IMG/VR virus record: IMGVR_UViG_3300034061_005389
Span: 1 to 46,204 of that record
Direction: 5' to 3' (one strand)
DNA length: 46,204 nt
DNA from: a virus
Shown: piece by piece, positions 17,520-26,187 of the stretch
How the letters are laid out: every line of letters begins with the position of its first letter
How positions within the stretch are numbered: position 1 is the stretch's first letter
The notes under the pieces: model-generated
What the model was told of the DNA's origin: nothing
The model's input: the letters and a program-made list of their open reading frames with translations, nothing else
The model's database searches: none
Made by a program: the position numbers and the translations under genes

Positions 17520-18412
17520 ATAATCCTCACGTCCGAAGACAAGATGTAGGGGGCCAGCAGGGAGTCGAACTTCTTGCTGCCCGTCAGAGTGGCGTTGGGG
17601 TCTGAAATCTGGAACTCGATCTCGTAGTCGTCCGTCTTCTCGCGGCGGATTCGACCCTGCAGAACAGGCTCTTGCCCATTCACGTTCGCCGCCCGCTCGC
17701 GGAGCGTGACGCCGACGAGGTAGTTCGAGACGAGCTCAATCGCTCTCGGGGTCGCGCCGAAGGTACGAACAGTCGCATCGACTGGAACGACCACTTCAGC
17801 CCCAAGCGGATCGAAGTACAGCCGGCTCAAGGTCCGGTCGATTCGGTTGATGATGACGCGAATCGAGACCTCGTCCGTGAAGATGTCGAGCACGTCCCTG
17901 GGCTGGAACCCAGATGCGTCGGCGACGTCGACGTAGTCAGACGTCTCGTCGATCTCCGTGGTCGTGACCGACGAAAACATGTGGAAAGGTTCCACGCGGC
18001 CAACAACGCCAACGACCTGGACGTTCCGAGGGCCACCCGCGAAGTCGCGGAAAACGCTCTCGACCAAGCCAGCCTTGAGGACGTAGTCGTTCGGATTCAG
18101 GACCTTGTCGCCCTCAAAGGTGATGCGGTCCCTGTACCGACTATTCGCCTCTTCGTTGGTCCGGTTGAAGATGTGCGTGATGGACTCGATGTGGCAGAAC
18201 CACCAGCCTCGAGGATGGTACGCGATACGACGACCACGGCCGTCGCACTCGTAGGTACCGTACTCCCCGTTGAAGAGGTGCTGGGTGATCGAGTCGATCT
18301 CCGCGCTCACGTCGCGGATCATGTCCCAGACCTCGGCAGCCGTGTACCCATCGAGGACGAACCTCGCCTGGGCCAAGGAGGTCGGGGTGGTGTAGATGCG
18401 CGACGGTTGCAT
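17516..18412 (-). CDS. Head-tail connector / adaptor-like protein
   Basis: A 298-residue protein. I chose ATG 18412 because GAGG lies 6 bases before it; an ATG two codons earlier (18418) is inside that spacing. The N-terminal helical segment 'ARFVLDGYTAAEVWDMIRDVSAEIDSITQHLF' (split here into its parts: 'GYTAAEVWDMIRDVSAEID' and 'ITQHLFNG') recalls connector adaptors that start with a helix bundle of the form 'I-x-x-A-S-x-x-I-D', followed by a large beta part. It is first in the run of joining proteins after the fibre block, which fits. Upstream, 18413-18504 is non-coding and holds a 7-bp hairpin at 18488-18506. Confidence 0.55.
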   Translation of the reverse strand: MQPSRIYTTPTSLAQARFVLDGYTAAEVWDMIRDVSAEIDSITQHLFNGEYGTYECDGRGRRIAYHPRGWWFCHIESITHIFNRTNEEANSRYRDRITFEGDKVLNPNDYVLKAGLVESVFRDFAGGPRNVQVVGVVGRVEPFHMFSSVTTTEIDETSDYVDVADASGFQPRDVLDIFTDEVSIRVIINRIDRTLSRLYFDPLGAEVVVPVDATVRTFGATPRAIELVSNYLVGVTLRERAANVNGQEPVLQGRIRREKTDDYEIEFQISDPNATLTGSKKFDSLLAPYILSSDVRII

Positions 18413-18487
18413 GTCCATCCTCAGTGGTTGCGTCGAGAATGCCGAAACAAGCCCCAAACGGCAACGTAGTCCACGAGAAACGCGGAC

Positions 18488-18506
18488 AAGGTCAGCGATT
18501 GACCTT
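18488..18506 (-). other. Short perfect hairpin at the end of the lipoprotein gene
   Basis: AAGGTCA and TGACCTT form a perfect 7-bp inverted repeat with a 5-base loop, overlapping the stop codon of the lipoprotein gene. There is no U-run, so it is not a normal intrinsic terminator; it may protect or pause the transcript. Confidence 0.35.
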
Positions 18507-18729
18507 AGTGCGCCGCGCTCGCAGGCGCCACAGCCGCATCTGGCTTGGCCAGCTTGGGGATTTCCGCGTCGTGCGCCACGGCAGCATCGGGTGCAGCGGC
18601 GCTGGCCACCACAGGGGCGGCATCAGCGCGCACGAGCGCGGAAGCAGGGGCCGTGGGGGCGGCGGGAACAGCCGTGCCGGAGCAGGCCGAGCAGAGGAGA
18701 ACGGAAGCAAAGATGATGAGGTTACGCAT
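18505..18729 (-). CDS. Small lipoprotein-like protein, Ala/Pro-rich (possible outer-membrane spanin or moron)
   Basis: A 74-residue protein with a short N-terminus 'MRNLIIFASVLLCSAC' that looks like a lipoprotein signal peptide ending in Ser-Ala-Cys, followed by about 55 residues made mainly of Ala, Pro, Val and Asp. Lipidation at Cys16 would anchor it in a membrane. Rz1-type outer-membrane spanins are similar in size and Pro content, but no matching Rz-type partner is obvious. A surface exclusion lipoprotein is another option. It overlaps the 52-residue gene upstream by 8 bases. The residue at -3 (Cys) is atypical for a lipobox. Confidence 0.55.
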   Translation of the reverse strand: MRNLIIFASVLLCSACSGTAVPAAPTAPASALVRADAAPVVASAAAPDAAVAHDAEIPKLAKPDAAVAPASAAH

Positions 18730-18880
18730 TGGGCTTCTGTGGCTTTTCCAGCGCCTTCAGGCGCTTGACGATTTTGTCGAAGTCCTTGCTGCTGACACAA
18801 ACGTCAGGCGGCGAGGCGGGGAGTGTGACGGCAATTGGGCGACTGGTATTGTAGGCGGTTTCAGGTACCACTAGCGCCAT
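18722..18880 (-). CDS. 52-residue protein of unknown function
   Basis: A short frame from ATG 18880 to TAA 18722 that tiles exactly between two neighbours: it starts 18 bases after the 59-residue gene and its end overlaps the lipoprotein start by 8 bases. The protein begins MALVVPETAYNTSRP, has a Pro-rich middle (PASPPDVCVSS) and a charged helix at the end (DFDKIVKRLKALEKPQ). The ribosome site is weak (GGA nine bases upstream). Tiling and sequence character support it; function is unknown. Confidence 0.5.
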   Translation of the reverse strand: MALVVPETAYNTSRPIAVTLPASPPDVCVSSKDFDKIVKRLKALEKPQKPNA

Positions 18881-18898
18881 ACCAAATCGTCCAAGCTG

Positions 18899-19078
18899 TC
18901 ACGGCACTTGCCAACCGTCGGGGACGGTAACGTCAATCGTTGGATGAACCTCGATAGACGCGATGGTATTGTCGCGCCAGAAGTAGCGAGCGCGGGTCTC
19001 GACATCCTCGATAGACTGGCCGGAAAACAGTCGAAGATATCTGCCACCGTCAATGACGGCTGTTACTAGGTAGAGCAT
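18899..19078 (-). CDS. 59-residue protein of unknown function downstream of the tail fibre
   Basis: Starts at ATG 19078 overlapping the fibre stop (TGATG), with GGGAGG six bases upstream, so translation after the fibre gene is well supported. The product starts MLYLVTAVIDGGRYLRLF and ends 'TIDVTVPDGWQVP'. It looks like a small beta-rich protein, not a membrane protein. Small proteins right after fibre genes are often fibre assembly chaperones; that is only a positional guess. Confidence 0.55.
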   Translation of the reverse strand: MLYLVTAVIDGGRYLRLFSGQSIEDVETRARYFWRDNTIASIEVHPTIDVTVPDGWQVP

Positions 19079-22000
19079 CAAGACCTCCCAAAGTAGGTGG
19101 ACGAGAACGTGAAGTCGGGGGGTGCTGCGTTTAGAGAGCCGAAATTGACCCAAAACGCCCGAACTTGCGTGGTGCGCACCGCATTCGTCTGATAGCAGCC
19201 TAGACGTACCGTGTTCGCAAGTAGCGTGTCAGCAGCTAGATCCGTGTACCGAATGGAGTGGATGAGTCGTGGTCCACTCCAGATGTAGATTCGATTTCCA
19301 GCGCGCCGCACAGTCCAAATGAACCAATCATTCGCCACATGGCCCGACTGGAGCTCGCACGCCGCGGTTTCAAGGGTAACGCCCGTGACTGTAGGATATA
19401 GACTTATACGTTTGGTTCCATCTCGGATAACCAGCGCGGACTCATTAGCCGAGCCGACCTGGGACGCCCGCATCTCCACGCGAATCTCCCACGTTGTCTG
19501 GGACGAGGTCAGCTCAGTAAACGTACGGACCATGCCAGCCTTGCTGGTCGCACCACTGACGAGTTGAATAGCGGAACCCGTGCCGACCGTTGGGTACGTC
19601 ACCGTGTTGCCAGTCTCGACCGTCCAATCCGTGGGAACGGAGCCACTTGGGTCCGAGAACGAGTAGGTCCACGAGTCAGCCGCATAGGGGGAGCTGCTGC
19701 CGAGCACCGCGACTTGACTGACCGTGACGATCAAGCTCGGGGTCGCGGGGTGCGGGGAGACCGCGCTGTAGGTCGGCAGCGAGATGGAGACGTCCTGCAC
19801 CGACCACATGAGCTCGATGTAGTCGCCTGCCGCGAGCGTCAGGACGAAGTTCCATGCCGCCACCTCGTTGCCGTTGGTGCTGCCGTGGCTACCGGGGACG
19901 GTGATCTGCGTGTTCGAGTTGTCGACCGCCGTCCCGTTCAGCGCGATCCAGATGTCCGCGTCGTGCTCTTGGCTGTCCGAGTTGTCGAGCTGAGCCGAGA
20001 ACTGGATGTTGTACACGCCGGCATTGGCAACCGTGATGCGGCTACCACTGACGATGGAGACGCCATTTGCCTCGGTACCAGCCGCAGGAGGCGTCTGGTT
20101 GATGGTCATCGCCTTCGCGGTATTGGCGCTCGTGTGGGTCTGGGTGGTCGTATCGAAGAACGACCCGTAGTACCCAGTCGAGGTGCTACTTCCGCTTGAG
20201 ACCGTGGTCCACGTCGGCGCACCGCCGCCAGAGCTCGTCAGGACCTGGCCAGACGTACCACTCGAAGCCGTCGACAGGATTTCGCGGCCTGCCGTGGTGA
20301 TGTCCGTCACGGTCGCAGTGTCCGTGCCGGTGAAGTAGGGCAGCTTGTCTGCCGCCGTCGTGACACCAGCGAGGGCCGTCAACGTAGCGTCAGCCGACTG
20401 GAACGACGTCGCGGCCGAGGTCGCTGCCGTGCCAAGTCCCAGCGTCGTGCGAGCCGTCGCCGCGTCCGCATCGTCGATGAGTGTGCGCGCGAACGAGCTC
20501 AGGGTCGTCGTCGATGCGACGTCAGTGCCGGTGAAGTACGGCAGAGCATCAGCAGCCGTGGCCAACCCAGCGAGCGCAGTCAGGGTCGCATCGACAGGCT
20601 GCTTGTCCGACGCGAGCGAATCCAAACCCGCGCCGACCGTCGCAGGCACGGTCGACCAGTTGGCGCTCGTCGTTGGCGTGTACGCCAGCGAGCGCGCTTC
20701 GTCGAGGAAGTCGAAAGCAACGAGAGCAGTGACGGTGTACGTCGTACCCGCCGCGGGATTGATCGCCCACGCAGGAGACACTGTGATGGCAGTCGCGGTG
20801 TTGGACGAGACCGTCCGGGTCTGCCCCGATCCGGTGCCGCCCGTCAGCGTGATCGTGCCGCCCGTCCACTGGTTCGTCGTAAACGCCTTGCTGGTGTCCG
20901 TGATCGTTGTCGCTGCGCCCCCCGTTGCCGTTCCCGAGCTTGTCGCGGGGTTCAGCGTGCGCGCAGAGAGCACGCCTGACGAGTTTCGGCTGAACGCGAG
21001 CGTGGTGTATGACGTCGAGTCCATCTTGTACCGAGTGCCGCTCGAGGAAGAACCGATGCGGTACTGCGACGCAGGGACGCCGGTGCCCGAGTAGACGCGG
21101 AACTGGTTGACCACGAATCCGATGTACGAAGTCGACGTCGAGCCAGTGACGGCGCCATTGTCGACGGTGCCGAGCATGGAGCGGTCGATGTCGTAGATGC
21201 GGCAGCCGTCAACCTCGCCGAGCGTCAAACGCGGACCGAGCGCAGCAGCCAGCGTGGAGTTGTGGCACTTGAGTGTGATCGTGCCCGTAGGCGCTTTATT
21301 GGCCGTGCCGACCAGCGAGTAGATGGTGCTATTGGCGACCGGCGTCGTGCCCCAAGTCGTCGACAGCGTCAGCGTGGTCGCGGTGTTGGAGACAACCGTG
21401 GCAGTCTGGCCTGAACCCGTCCCTCCGGTCAGGCTGACCGTAGCGCCCGCGTACTGGTTGACCGTCCACGCCTTGCTCGTGTCTTGGAGCGTCGTGCTGC
21501 TCTGCGTGCCAGTGGCCTGCCCTGTACCGTTGCTCCACGTCGACGGACTCGACACGTAGGCATAAGGCACCGCGCCGATGTAGCTGCGGACGACTCCCGC
21601 TTCGCCAACCGTGCAGCCGTCAATCTCGATGATGGACGTGGGCAGCCCGTTGGTCGTCGGTACCGTATAGCTGGTGCCGAGAACCATGCCGCCAATCAGG
21701 TTGGCCTTGTAAGCATAGAAGTTGAACTGGCCGTAGTTGTTGTCCCAGTTGGACCCAACGCCACTGCCCGCGAACGCCGTCTCCTCAAAAGCGAGAGAAG
21801 ACAGACCCGTGACGACGAGCGGGTCGGCGGTCGTGTCGGCTTCGACACCGCCGCCGGCTTCACCCGTGATCTCGAAAGTCATCTGCGCCGAAACGCCCGC
21901 CCACGGCGCAGGGAAGCTGGCCTTGAGTGCTTCCATGCTGGACGCGGGGAAGTCGGCGCGAACCGCCGACATCTTCACGTTGCCGACAATCTGCACGCCA

Positions 22001-23946
22001 TTACCAATCAGCTGCACGCGCGCACGCTTGAAGCCGAGCGTGACGTCTTCCACGTAGCGACCAGGCGCGAGCCTAAAAACCAGCTTCTCCGTGACGAACT
22101 GACCGACGCTTGCGTTGTAGGTGCTGTTGCTTGGGTTGCCGAGCGACGTGACCTGCGAGTAGGCGTAGTTGATGCTCGCGTAGGGCTGACCGAGCGTTCC
22201 GCCACCGGGAGCATCGGTGCCGTTGGTGGAATCGACGTACACGGTGAGCGCGCCTGCGAACACCGCCCCTGAGCCACCTGTCGCCGCAGCAGGCGCCCAC
22301 TCGGAGCCCGACCACGTCAGCACCTCGCCCGAGGACGGAGCCGTCGAGGCCACGTCAGACAGGTCCGCGAGCGCCGCAGCGTGGACATGGTCGCCTCGCG
22401 CATAATCGGCAGATGTACCCGCGCTGGCCGTACCGATGTTCGCAGGCGTGCTAGCATAGGGCGTCTGGGGCTCGCCAGGAGCTCCGTCTGCCCCATCGGC
22501 CCCAGCGGGTCCGATGAGAGAAGCGAGCCATGCGGCCTCATCGCCAACAAAATCATTGGCAACCGCGATCTCGTAAGCGGAAGCGCCATCCACGCCGTCC
22601 ACGCCGGGCGCCCCGTCGGCACCATCAGCGCCCGGAGCGCCATCGGCGCCATCGGCGCCATCGGCGCCGTCAGCCCCAGGAGCGCCATCAGCTCCGGGGG
22701 CTCCATCGGTGCCCTTCTGAGCCAGCAACGTCCAGTACGGGCTGACAGCCGAAGGCGTGTCGCCAACATTGCCGCCATGTGCATCCGTCCGGTACCAAGT
22801 CTCGCCGCCATAGGTTGCGACGTCGCCGATGGCGTAGGGGTCTCCCGCGCCATACGCACCACGGAAGTTCCACAGGGCATCCGCGCCGTCAGCGCCGTCA
22901 GCGCCATCGGCACCTGGAGCGCCGTCAGCGCCATCGGCACCTGGGGCGCCATCGGCCCCTGGCGCCCCGTCCGCGCCGTCTGCCCCAGCAGGCCCGATCA
23001 GCGAAGCCAACCATGCAGCTTCATCGCCGACAAAATCATTGGCAACCGCCACCTCGTAAGCAGAGGCACCGTCAGCGCCGTCAGCCCCAGGAGCGCCATC
23101 TGCCCCATCAGCCCCAGGAGCGCCATCTGCCCCATCAGCCCCAGGAGCGCCATCTGCCCCATCAGCCCCTGCGGGACCAATCAGCGTGGCAAGCCACGCG
23201 GCCTCGGTACCAAAGAATCCATTGGCGACAGCCACCTCGTAAGCAGAGGCGCCGTCGGCACCGTCGGTCCCAGGCGCTCCATCGGCGCCGTCGGCTCCAG
23301 GCGCTCCGTCGGCCCCGGGTGCCCCGTCGGCCCCGGGAGTGCCGATGATCTGGCCTGCATCGACCCACGTCAGCGCCTCAGAATAGATCCAGAGATGACC
23401 GCCGCCCTCGTCAACCACCCAAGCGTCACCAATCTGCTGACCGCTTGAGGGGAGATCCGAGATGAGGCTCTTGGTCCCCTTCAAATCAAAGCTGTAACCA
23501 TTCGCGCCATCGGCACCGGGAGCGCCGTCAGCCCCGTCGGCGCCATCAGCCCCATCGGCTCCCTTCAGGGAGTCCAACCAAGCCGTCTCGTCGCCAACGA
23601 ATCCGTTAGCCACCGCAAGGTCGTAGGCCGAAGCGCCATCAGCGCCATCAGCTCCGTCCGCGCCATCAGCACCATCTGCGCCGTCAGCTCCAGGAGGCCC
23701 GGGAGGCCCAGGGATACCAGAGCCACCGCTCCCCTGATCGCCCGTTTCCGGCAGGAACGAATATTCGAGGCGGCCTCGAGAAGCCTCAAGGACAAGAACC
23801 TCGAACGGGTTGAAGCCGAGCGAGCTCGGACCAACCGCATCGTTGACCTCGAAGGTCTGAGCAACAGGCGTCGCGAGCACCTTGCCAATACCAGGCAGGA
23901 TGATCTCGACAAGCGGAGAAGTCGTGTTGGTGACAACAAGTTGCAT
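19078..23946 (-). CDS. Large tail fibre with collagen-like tracts and C1q/TNF-like domain
   Basis: 1622 residues. Domains in order: a 75-residue N-terminal domain; seven Gly-X-Y collagen-like tracts, mostly GAD/GAP (about residues 78-105, 129-146, 199-230, 254-291, 315-353, 408-452, 476-490); four copies of a small linker 'SAYEVAVANGFFGTEAAWL' (from residues 106, 231, 292, 453); a carbohydrate-binding-like insert (about 356-408, 'YAIGDVATYGGETWYRT'); a beta-helix-like region from about 560 with two copies of a 'GGTGSGQTATVVSNTAT' module; Ala/Thr fibre repeats ('DATLTALAG' twice); a jelly-roll of the C1q/TNF kind ('AGVYNIQFSAQLDNS ... AAGDYIELMWSVQ'); and a C-terminal domain that may be lectin-like. 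Probably trimeric receptor-binding fibre. GAGGG precedes the ATG. Confidence 0.88.
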   Translation of the reverse strand: MQLVVTNTTSPLVEIILPGIGKVLATPVAQTFEVNDAVGPSSLGFNPFEVLVLEASRGRLEYSFLPETGDQGSGGSGIPGPPGPPGADGADGADGADGADGADGASAYDLAVANGFVGDETAWLDSLKGADGADGADGADGAPGADGANGYSFDLKGTKSLISDLPSSGQQIGDAWVVDEGGGHLWIYSEALTWVDAGQIIGTPGADGAPGADGAPGADGADGAPGTDGADGASAYEVAVANGFFGTEAAWLATLIGPAGADGADGAPGADGADGAPGADGADGAPGADGADGASAYEVAVANDFVGDEAAWLASLIGPAGADGADGAPGADGAPGADGADGAPGADGADGADGADALWNFRGAYGAGDPYAIGDVATYGGETWYRTDAHGGNVGDTPSAVSPYWTLLAQKGTDGAPGADGAPGADGADGADGADGAPGADGADGAPGVDGVDGASAYEIAVANDFVGDEAAWLASLIGPAGADGADGAPGEPQTPYASTPANIGTASAGTSADYARGDHVHAAALADLSDVASTAPSSGEVLTWSGSEWAPAAATGGSGAVFAGALTVYVDSTNGTDAPGGGTLGQPYASINYAYSQVTSLGNPSNSTYNASVGQFVTEKLVFRLAPGRYVEDVTLGFKRARVQLIGNGVQIVGNVKMSAVRADFPASSMEALKASFPAPWAGVSAQMTFEITGEAGGGVEADTTADPLVVTGLSSLAFEETAFAGSGVGSNWDNNYGQFNFYAYKANLIGGMVLGTSYTVPTTNGLPTSIIEIDGCTVGEAGVVRSYIGAVPYAYVSSPSTWSNGTGQATGTQSSTTLQDTSKAWTVNQYAGATVSLTGGTGSGQTATVVSNTATTLTLSTTWGTTPVANSTIYSLVGTANKAPTGTITLKCHNSTLAAALGPRLTLGEVDGCRIYDIDRSMLGTVDNGAVTGSTSTSYIGFVVNQFRVYSGTGVPASQYRIGSSSSGTRYKMDSTSYTTLAFSRNSSGVLSARTLNPATSSGTATGGAATTITDTSKAFTTNQWTGGTITLTGGTGSGQTRTVSSNTATAITVSPAWAINPAAGTTYTVTALVAFDFLDEARSLAYTPTTSANWSTVPATVGAGLDSLASDKQPVDATLTALAGLATAADALPYFTGTDVASTTTLSSFARTLIDDADAATARTTLGLGTAATSAATSFQSADATLTALAGVTTAADKLPYFTGTDTATVTDITTAGREILSTASSGTSGQVLTSSGGGAPTWTTVSSGSSTSTGYYGSFFDTTTQTHTSANTAKAMTINQTPPAAGTEANGVSIVSGSRITVANAGVYNIQFSAQLDNSDSQEHDADIWIALNGTAVDNSNTQITVPGSHGSTNGNEVAAWNFVLTLAAGDYIELMWSVQDVSISLPTYSAVSPHPATPSLIVTVSQVAVLGSSSPYAADSWTYSFSDPSGSVPTDWTVETGNTVTYPTVGTGSAIQLVSGATSKAGMVRTFTELTSSQTTWEIRVEMRASQVGSANESALVIRDGTKRISLYPTVTGVTLETAACELQSGHVANDWFIWTVRRAGNRIYIWSGPRLIHSIRYTDLAADTLLANTVRLGCYQTNAVRTTQVRAFWVNFGSLNAAPPDFTFSSTYFGRS
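23081..23161. repeat. Three tandem 27-bp units inside the collagen-like region
   Basis: A 27-base unit starting tcagccccaggagcgccatc occurs three times in a row with no mismatch, followed by a partial fourth copy from 23162. Each unit encodes nine residues (three Gly-X-Y triplets), so gain or loss of units changes collagen length without shifting frame. Confidence 0.85.
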
Positions 23947-23980
23947 GGCGCGGCCCTCGTGTGGGATGCGCCAAAAATAG

Positions 23981-24030
23981 GAAAGCCCGCAACACCTCGC
24001 AAGCGTAACTGCGAGACATTGCGGGCTTTC
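23981..24030 (-). terminator. Intrinsic terminator after the head gene block
   Basis: GAAAGCCCGCAA (23981-23992) and TTGCGGGCTTTC (24019-24030) are a perfect 12-bp inverted repeat, with an inner CTCGCA/TGCGAG pair (23996-24001, 24010-24015). On the minus strand the stem is followed by CCTATTTTT. It lies 5 bases after the holin-like gene and before the fibre gene, so it separates head and tail transcription units or lets a fraction through. The fibre start is only about 35 bases beyond it, leaving little room for a new promoter. Confidence 0.8.
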
Positions 24031-24035
24031 TACAA

Positions 24036-24587
24036 TCAGCCGTTCTTGACGATGCGCTTTCGGGCGACCGGCTTAACGACTGTCTGGTGGAAGCCAACCG
24101 AGGCCAGAGGGGCGAGCGCCATGAAAAGCGCCTGCCACCACTGGGTTCCGGGTGTGACGGTCGAGAGACCGCCGACCAAAGCCGACAAGATCAGAACGAA
24201 CTTGCCGACTTGGCCTTCCTTCAGGAGGAACCCGCCGAATCGCCGCAAGAGCGAAATCAGCACGAGCACAATCGCCGAGATGGCCGAGGCAATCCCGAAG
24301 ACCGTTGGCCCGTCGAAGGCAGCCTTCGTCTTCTCTGCAGCAGAAACAACACCACCCGCGAGGTCATCCGCAGCGACGCTCGCCGCAGCCGAAGCTGGGA
24401 CGGAAGGCGCCACGGAGGCCTCGACGGAAGGGGCTGCAGAAACGACAGCAGGCTGAGACACGACAACCGCGGCATCGGCTTTCACCGGTACCTTGGCGTC
24501 GCCCGACGAAGGTCCCCCATCCGCGCCCTGGGCGAGCGCCGTCAGATACGGCGCGAGCACCAAGACCAGCATGAGGACGTACTTCAT
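24036..24587 (-). CDS. Holin-like membrane protein with signal peptide and Ala/Ser/Pro linker
   Basis: 183 residues from ATG 24587 (a GTG three codons earlier is less likely). The N-terminus MKYVLMLVLVLAPYLTALAQG is a signal peptide or first membrane helix. Residues about 22-85 are a low-complexity Ala/Val/Ser/Pro segment. Then come membrane helices 'IASAISAIVLVLISLL', 'GKFVLILSALVGGLSTV' and 'ALFMALAPLASVGF', with a basic C-terminus (KPVARKRIVKNG). Size, helices and charged tail fit a phage holin. The long polar linker is unusual for one, so another membrane role is possible. It is last in the head operon, just before a terminator. Confidence 0.55.
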   Translation of the reverse strand: MKYVLMLVLVLAPYLTALAQGADGGPSSGDAKVPVKADAAVVVSQPAVVSAAPSVEASVAPSVPASAAASVAADDLAGGVVSAAEKTKAAFDGPTVFGIASAISAIVLVLISLLRRFGGFLLKEGQVGKFVLILSALVGGLSTVTPGTQWWQALFMALAPLASVGFHQTVVKPVARKRIVKNG

Positions 24588-24616
24588 GGTTCTCACCCTT
24601 CGAGGTCAGTTCAGGT

Positions 24617-26176
24617 TCAGACCGGGCTCTGGCTGCCGGAGGCCACGCGGAGGCCCTCGACGAGGATCGCGGCCGAGTGCTCCACGAGCGTGAAGTCGTG
24701 CCACGAGTACGCGTCGTACCGGTAGGAGTCCGTCTCCTGCTCGTACTTGAGGTACTGCTGGAAGCCGCCCTCGCCCGAGTCCGGCGCCGCCACCGACACG
24801 CGCCACTGGAGGTTGGCGGGGGTCGTGAGGAAGAGCGAGGAGCCCTGGTAGAGCGTGTTGCCAGCGCCAGCGGCCGCGCCGCTGTACGTGCCAGCCGTGA
24901 GGCCGAGCGTCGGGAGGCCGTTCGCCGCGCCAGCCGCGACCACCACCGAGGAGAGAGCGCCCGAGGTCGGGGAGGTCAACTCGATGCGGCCGAACTGGTC
25001 AACACGGGCCACGTCGCGGTACGCCGAGCCCTCAGCAGCAACGAGCGCGTCGTTGATGATGTTGGCGACGCGCTGCGCGGAGATCTGGCGATCCATGAGC
25101 GAAGCGTCGTTGACGTGCGGGAACGTGATCGTGTTGGCGCCAGTGTTGTCGACGTTGAGGCTGATCTGGTAACCATCGGTCGGGAACTTGAAGTAGTCCG
25201 CCTTGGTGCCCAGCGCGCGACCCGGGACAGCCGTCGTGATCGTATTGATCGCGTCGTCCGTGGGGAGCAGCGGGATCGGCCAGAACTGAACGCCGAGGGG
25301 AGCGGGGGCTGCACCCGTGAGCGCCATCGAGGCCTCGAGCGCGCCACCGGCGCGAACGCTCATCGCCTGGATCCAGTCGAGGATGACGGCCGGGTTGCAG
25401 AAGAAGTACTTCTCGCGCGGCATGTAGAGCTTCGGGAAGCTCCGCATCATCTCGAAGAACAGGGGGAGCTCGACGAAGTTGCCGTTGTAGTGGATGCGCG
25501 TCGAGCGGGCGCGCATCTGCTTCAGCCAGCCGTCGTTCGCCGACAGGAGGGCCGTGCGGTCATCGCTCGGAACGATGTCGTCGTCGCCGAGGAGGGCCAT
25601 CTGCTCAAGGTCGTTCACCATGAGCGGCATGACGCGGCTCATGAGGAGGTCCTGGAAGCGGTCCTCGTAGAACGTCTGGTAGACCATCTCCTTCGAGAAG
25701 GTGATGAAGGTCTGCATCTTCTTGAGCTGCCACTCGTTGCTGACGCGCATCGAGAGGGGCTTCGTGGACGGCCCGGGGTGCGCCGTGAACTCCGACGCGG
25801 GGCGCATGACAGTGCCACCAGCGAAGGTGTTCTCGATGCGGCCCGACATCTTGCCGCCGCGGTGAACGATGAAGTCGATGCCGGGGCCACCAACCGCCGA
25901 CGGGGGGAGACCGCCCGTGGGGAAAGCGACGTTCGGGTAGGTCGAGGGCGCGTTCGGCGGGTAGAAGGCCGACGGACCCTGCGGCTGCCACTGCGCCGAC
26001 AGCTTGGGCGAGAGCAGCGTCGACTGCGCCCGCATGAACTGGAAGGCTGCCTCCTGAACCTCGGGGTCCAGACGGCCACCCGCGTTGAGGTCAGACGTGC
26101 TGCCCTCAACCAAGTACGCCTTCGCGATCTTCTCACGGTCCTTGAGGCCGTGGTGCTTCCACATATTGAACGACAT
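24617..26176 (-). CDS. Major capsid protein (HK97-fold, predicted)
   Basis: 519 residues, start ATG 26176 with GGAG upstream. Position after portal, protease and scaffold-like genes is the fixed place of the major capsid gene. The order of features fits: an N-terminal region to about residue 130, a helical spine 'WQLKKMQTFITFSKEMVYQ', 'QMALLGDD' (the conserved phrase E/Q-x-A-x-x-x-G-D/N seen in many capsid P-domains), 'KYFFCNPAVILDWIQAM', and a C-terminal beta-rich part. The N-terminal extension could serve as a delta domain removed by the protease. A substitution-rich insert (about 320-450) contains Ala/Gly-rich beta sequence, possibly a surface domain. Confidence 0.82.
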   Translation of the reverse strand: MSFNMWKHHGLKDREKIAKAYLVEGSTSDLNAGGRLDPEVQEAAFQFMRAQSTLLSPKLSAQWQPQGPSAFYPPNAPSTYPNVAFPTGGLPPSAVGGPGIDFIVHRGGKMSGRIENTFAGGTVMRPASEFTAHPGPSTKPLSMRVSNEWQLKKMQTFITFSKEMVYQTFYEDRFQDLLMSRVMPLMVNDLEQMALLGDDDIVPSDDRTALLSANDGWLKQMRARSTRIHYNGNFVELPLFFEMMRSFPKLYMPREKYFFCNPAVILDWIQAMSVRAGGALEASMALTGAAPAPLGVQFWPIPLLPTDDAINTITTAVPGRALGTKADYFKFPTDGYQISLNVDNTGANTITFPHVNDASLMDRQISAQRVANIINDALVAAEGSAYRDVARVDQFGRIELTSPTSGALSSVVVAAGAANGLPTLGLTAGTYSGAAAGAGNTLYQGSSLFLTTPANLQWRVSVAAPDSGEGGFQQYLKYEQETDSYRYDAYSWHDFTLVEHSAAILVEGLRVASGSQSPV

Positions 26177-26187
26177 GGCTTTTCTCC

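Noticed and set aside
22381-23448. Plus-strand frames opposite the collagen repeats
   Set aside because: Low-complexity mirror images of the Gly-Ala-Asp repeats (Ser/Ile/Gly or Arg/His repeats); no independent support.
22400-23720. Possible CRISPR array because of many short repeats
   Set aside because: The repeats are in-frame collagen codons with no unique spacers and no regular repeat-spacer period.
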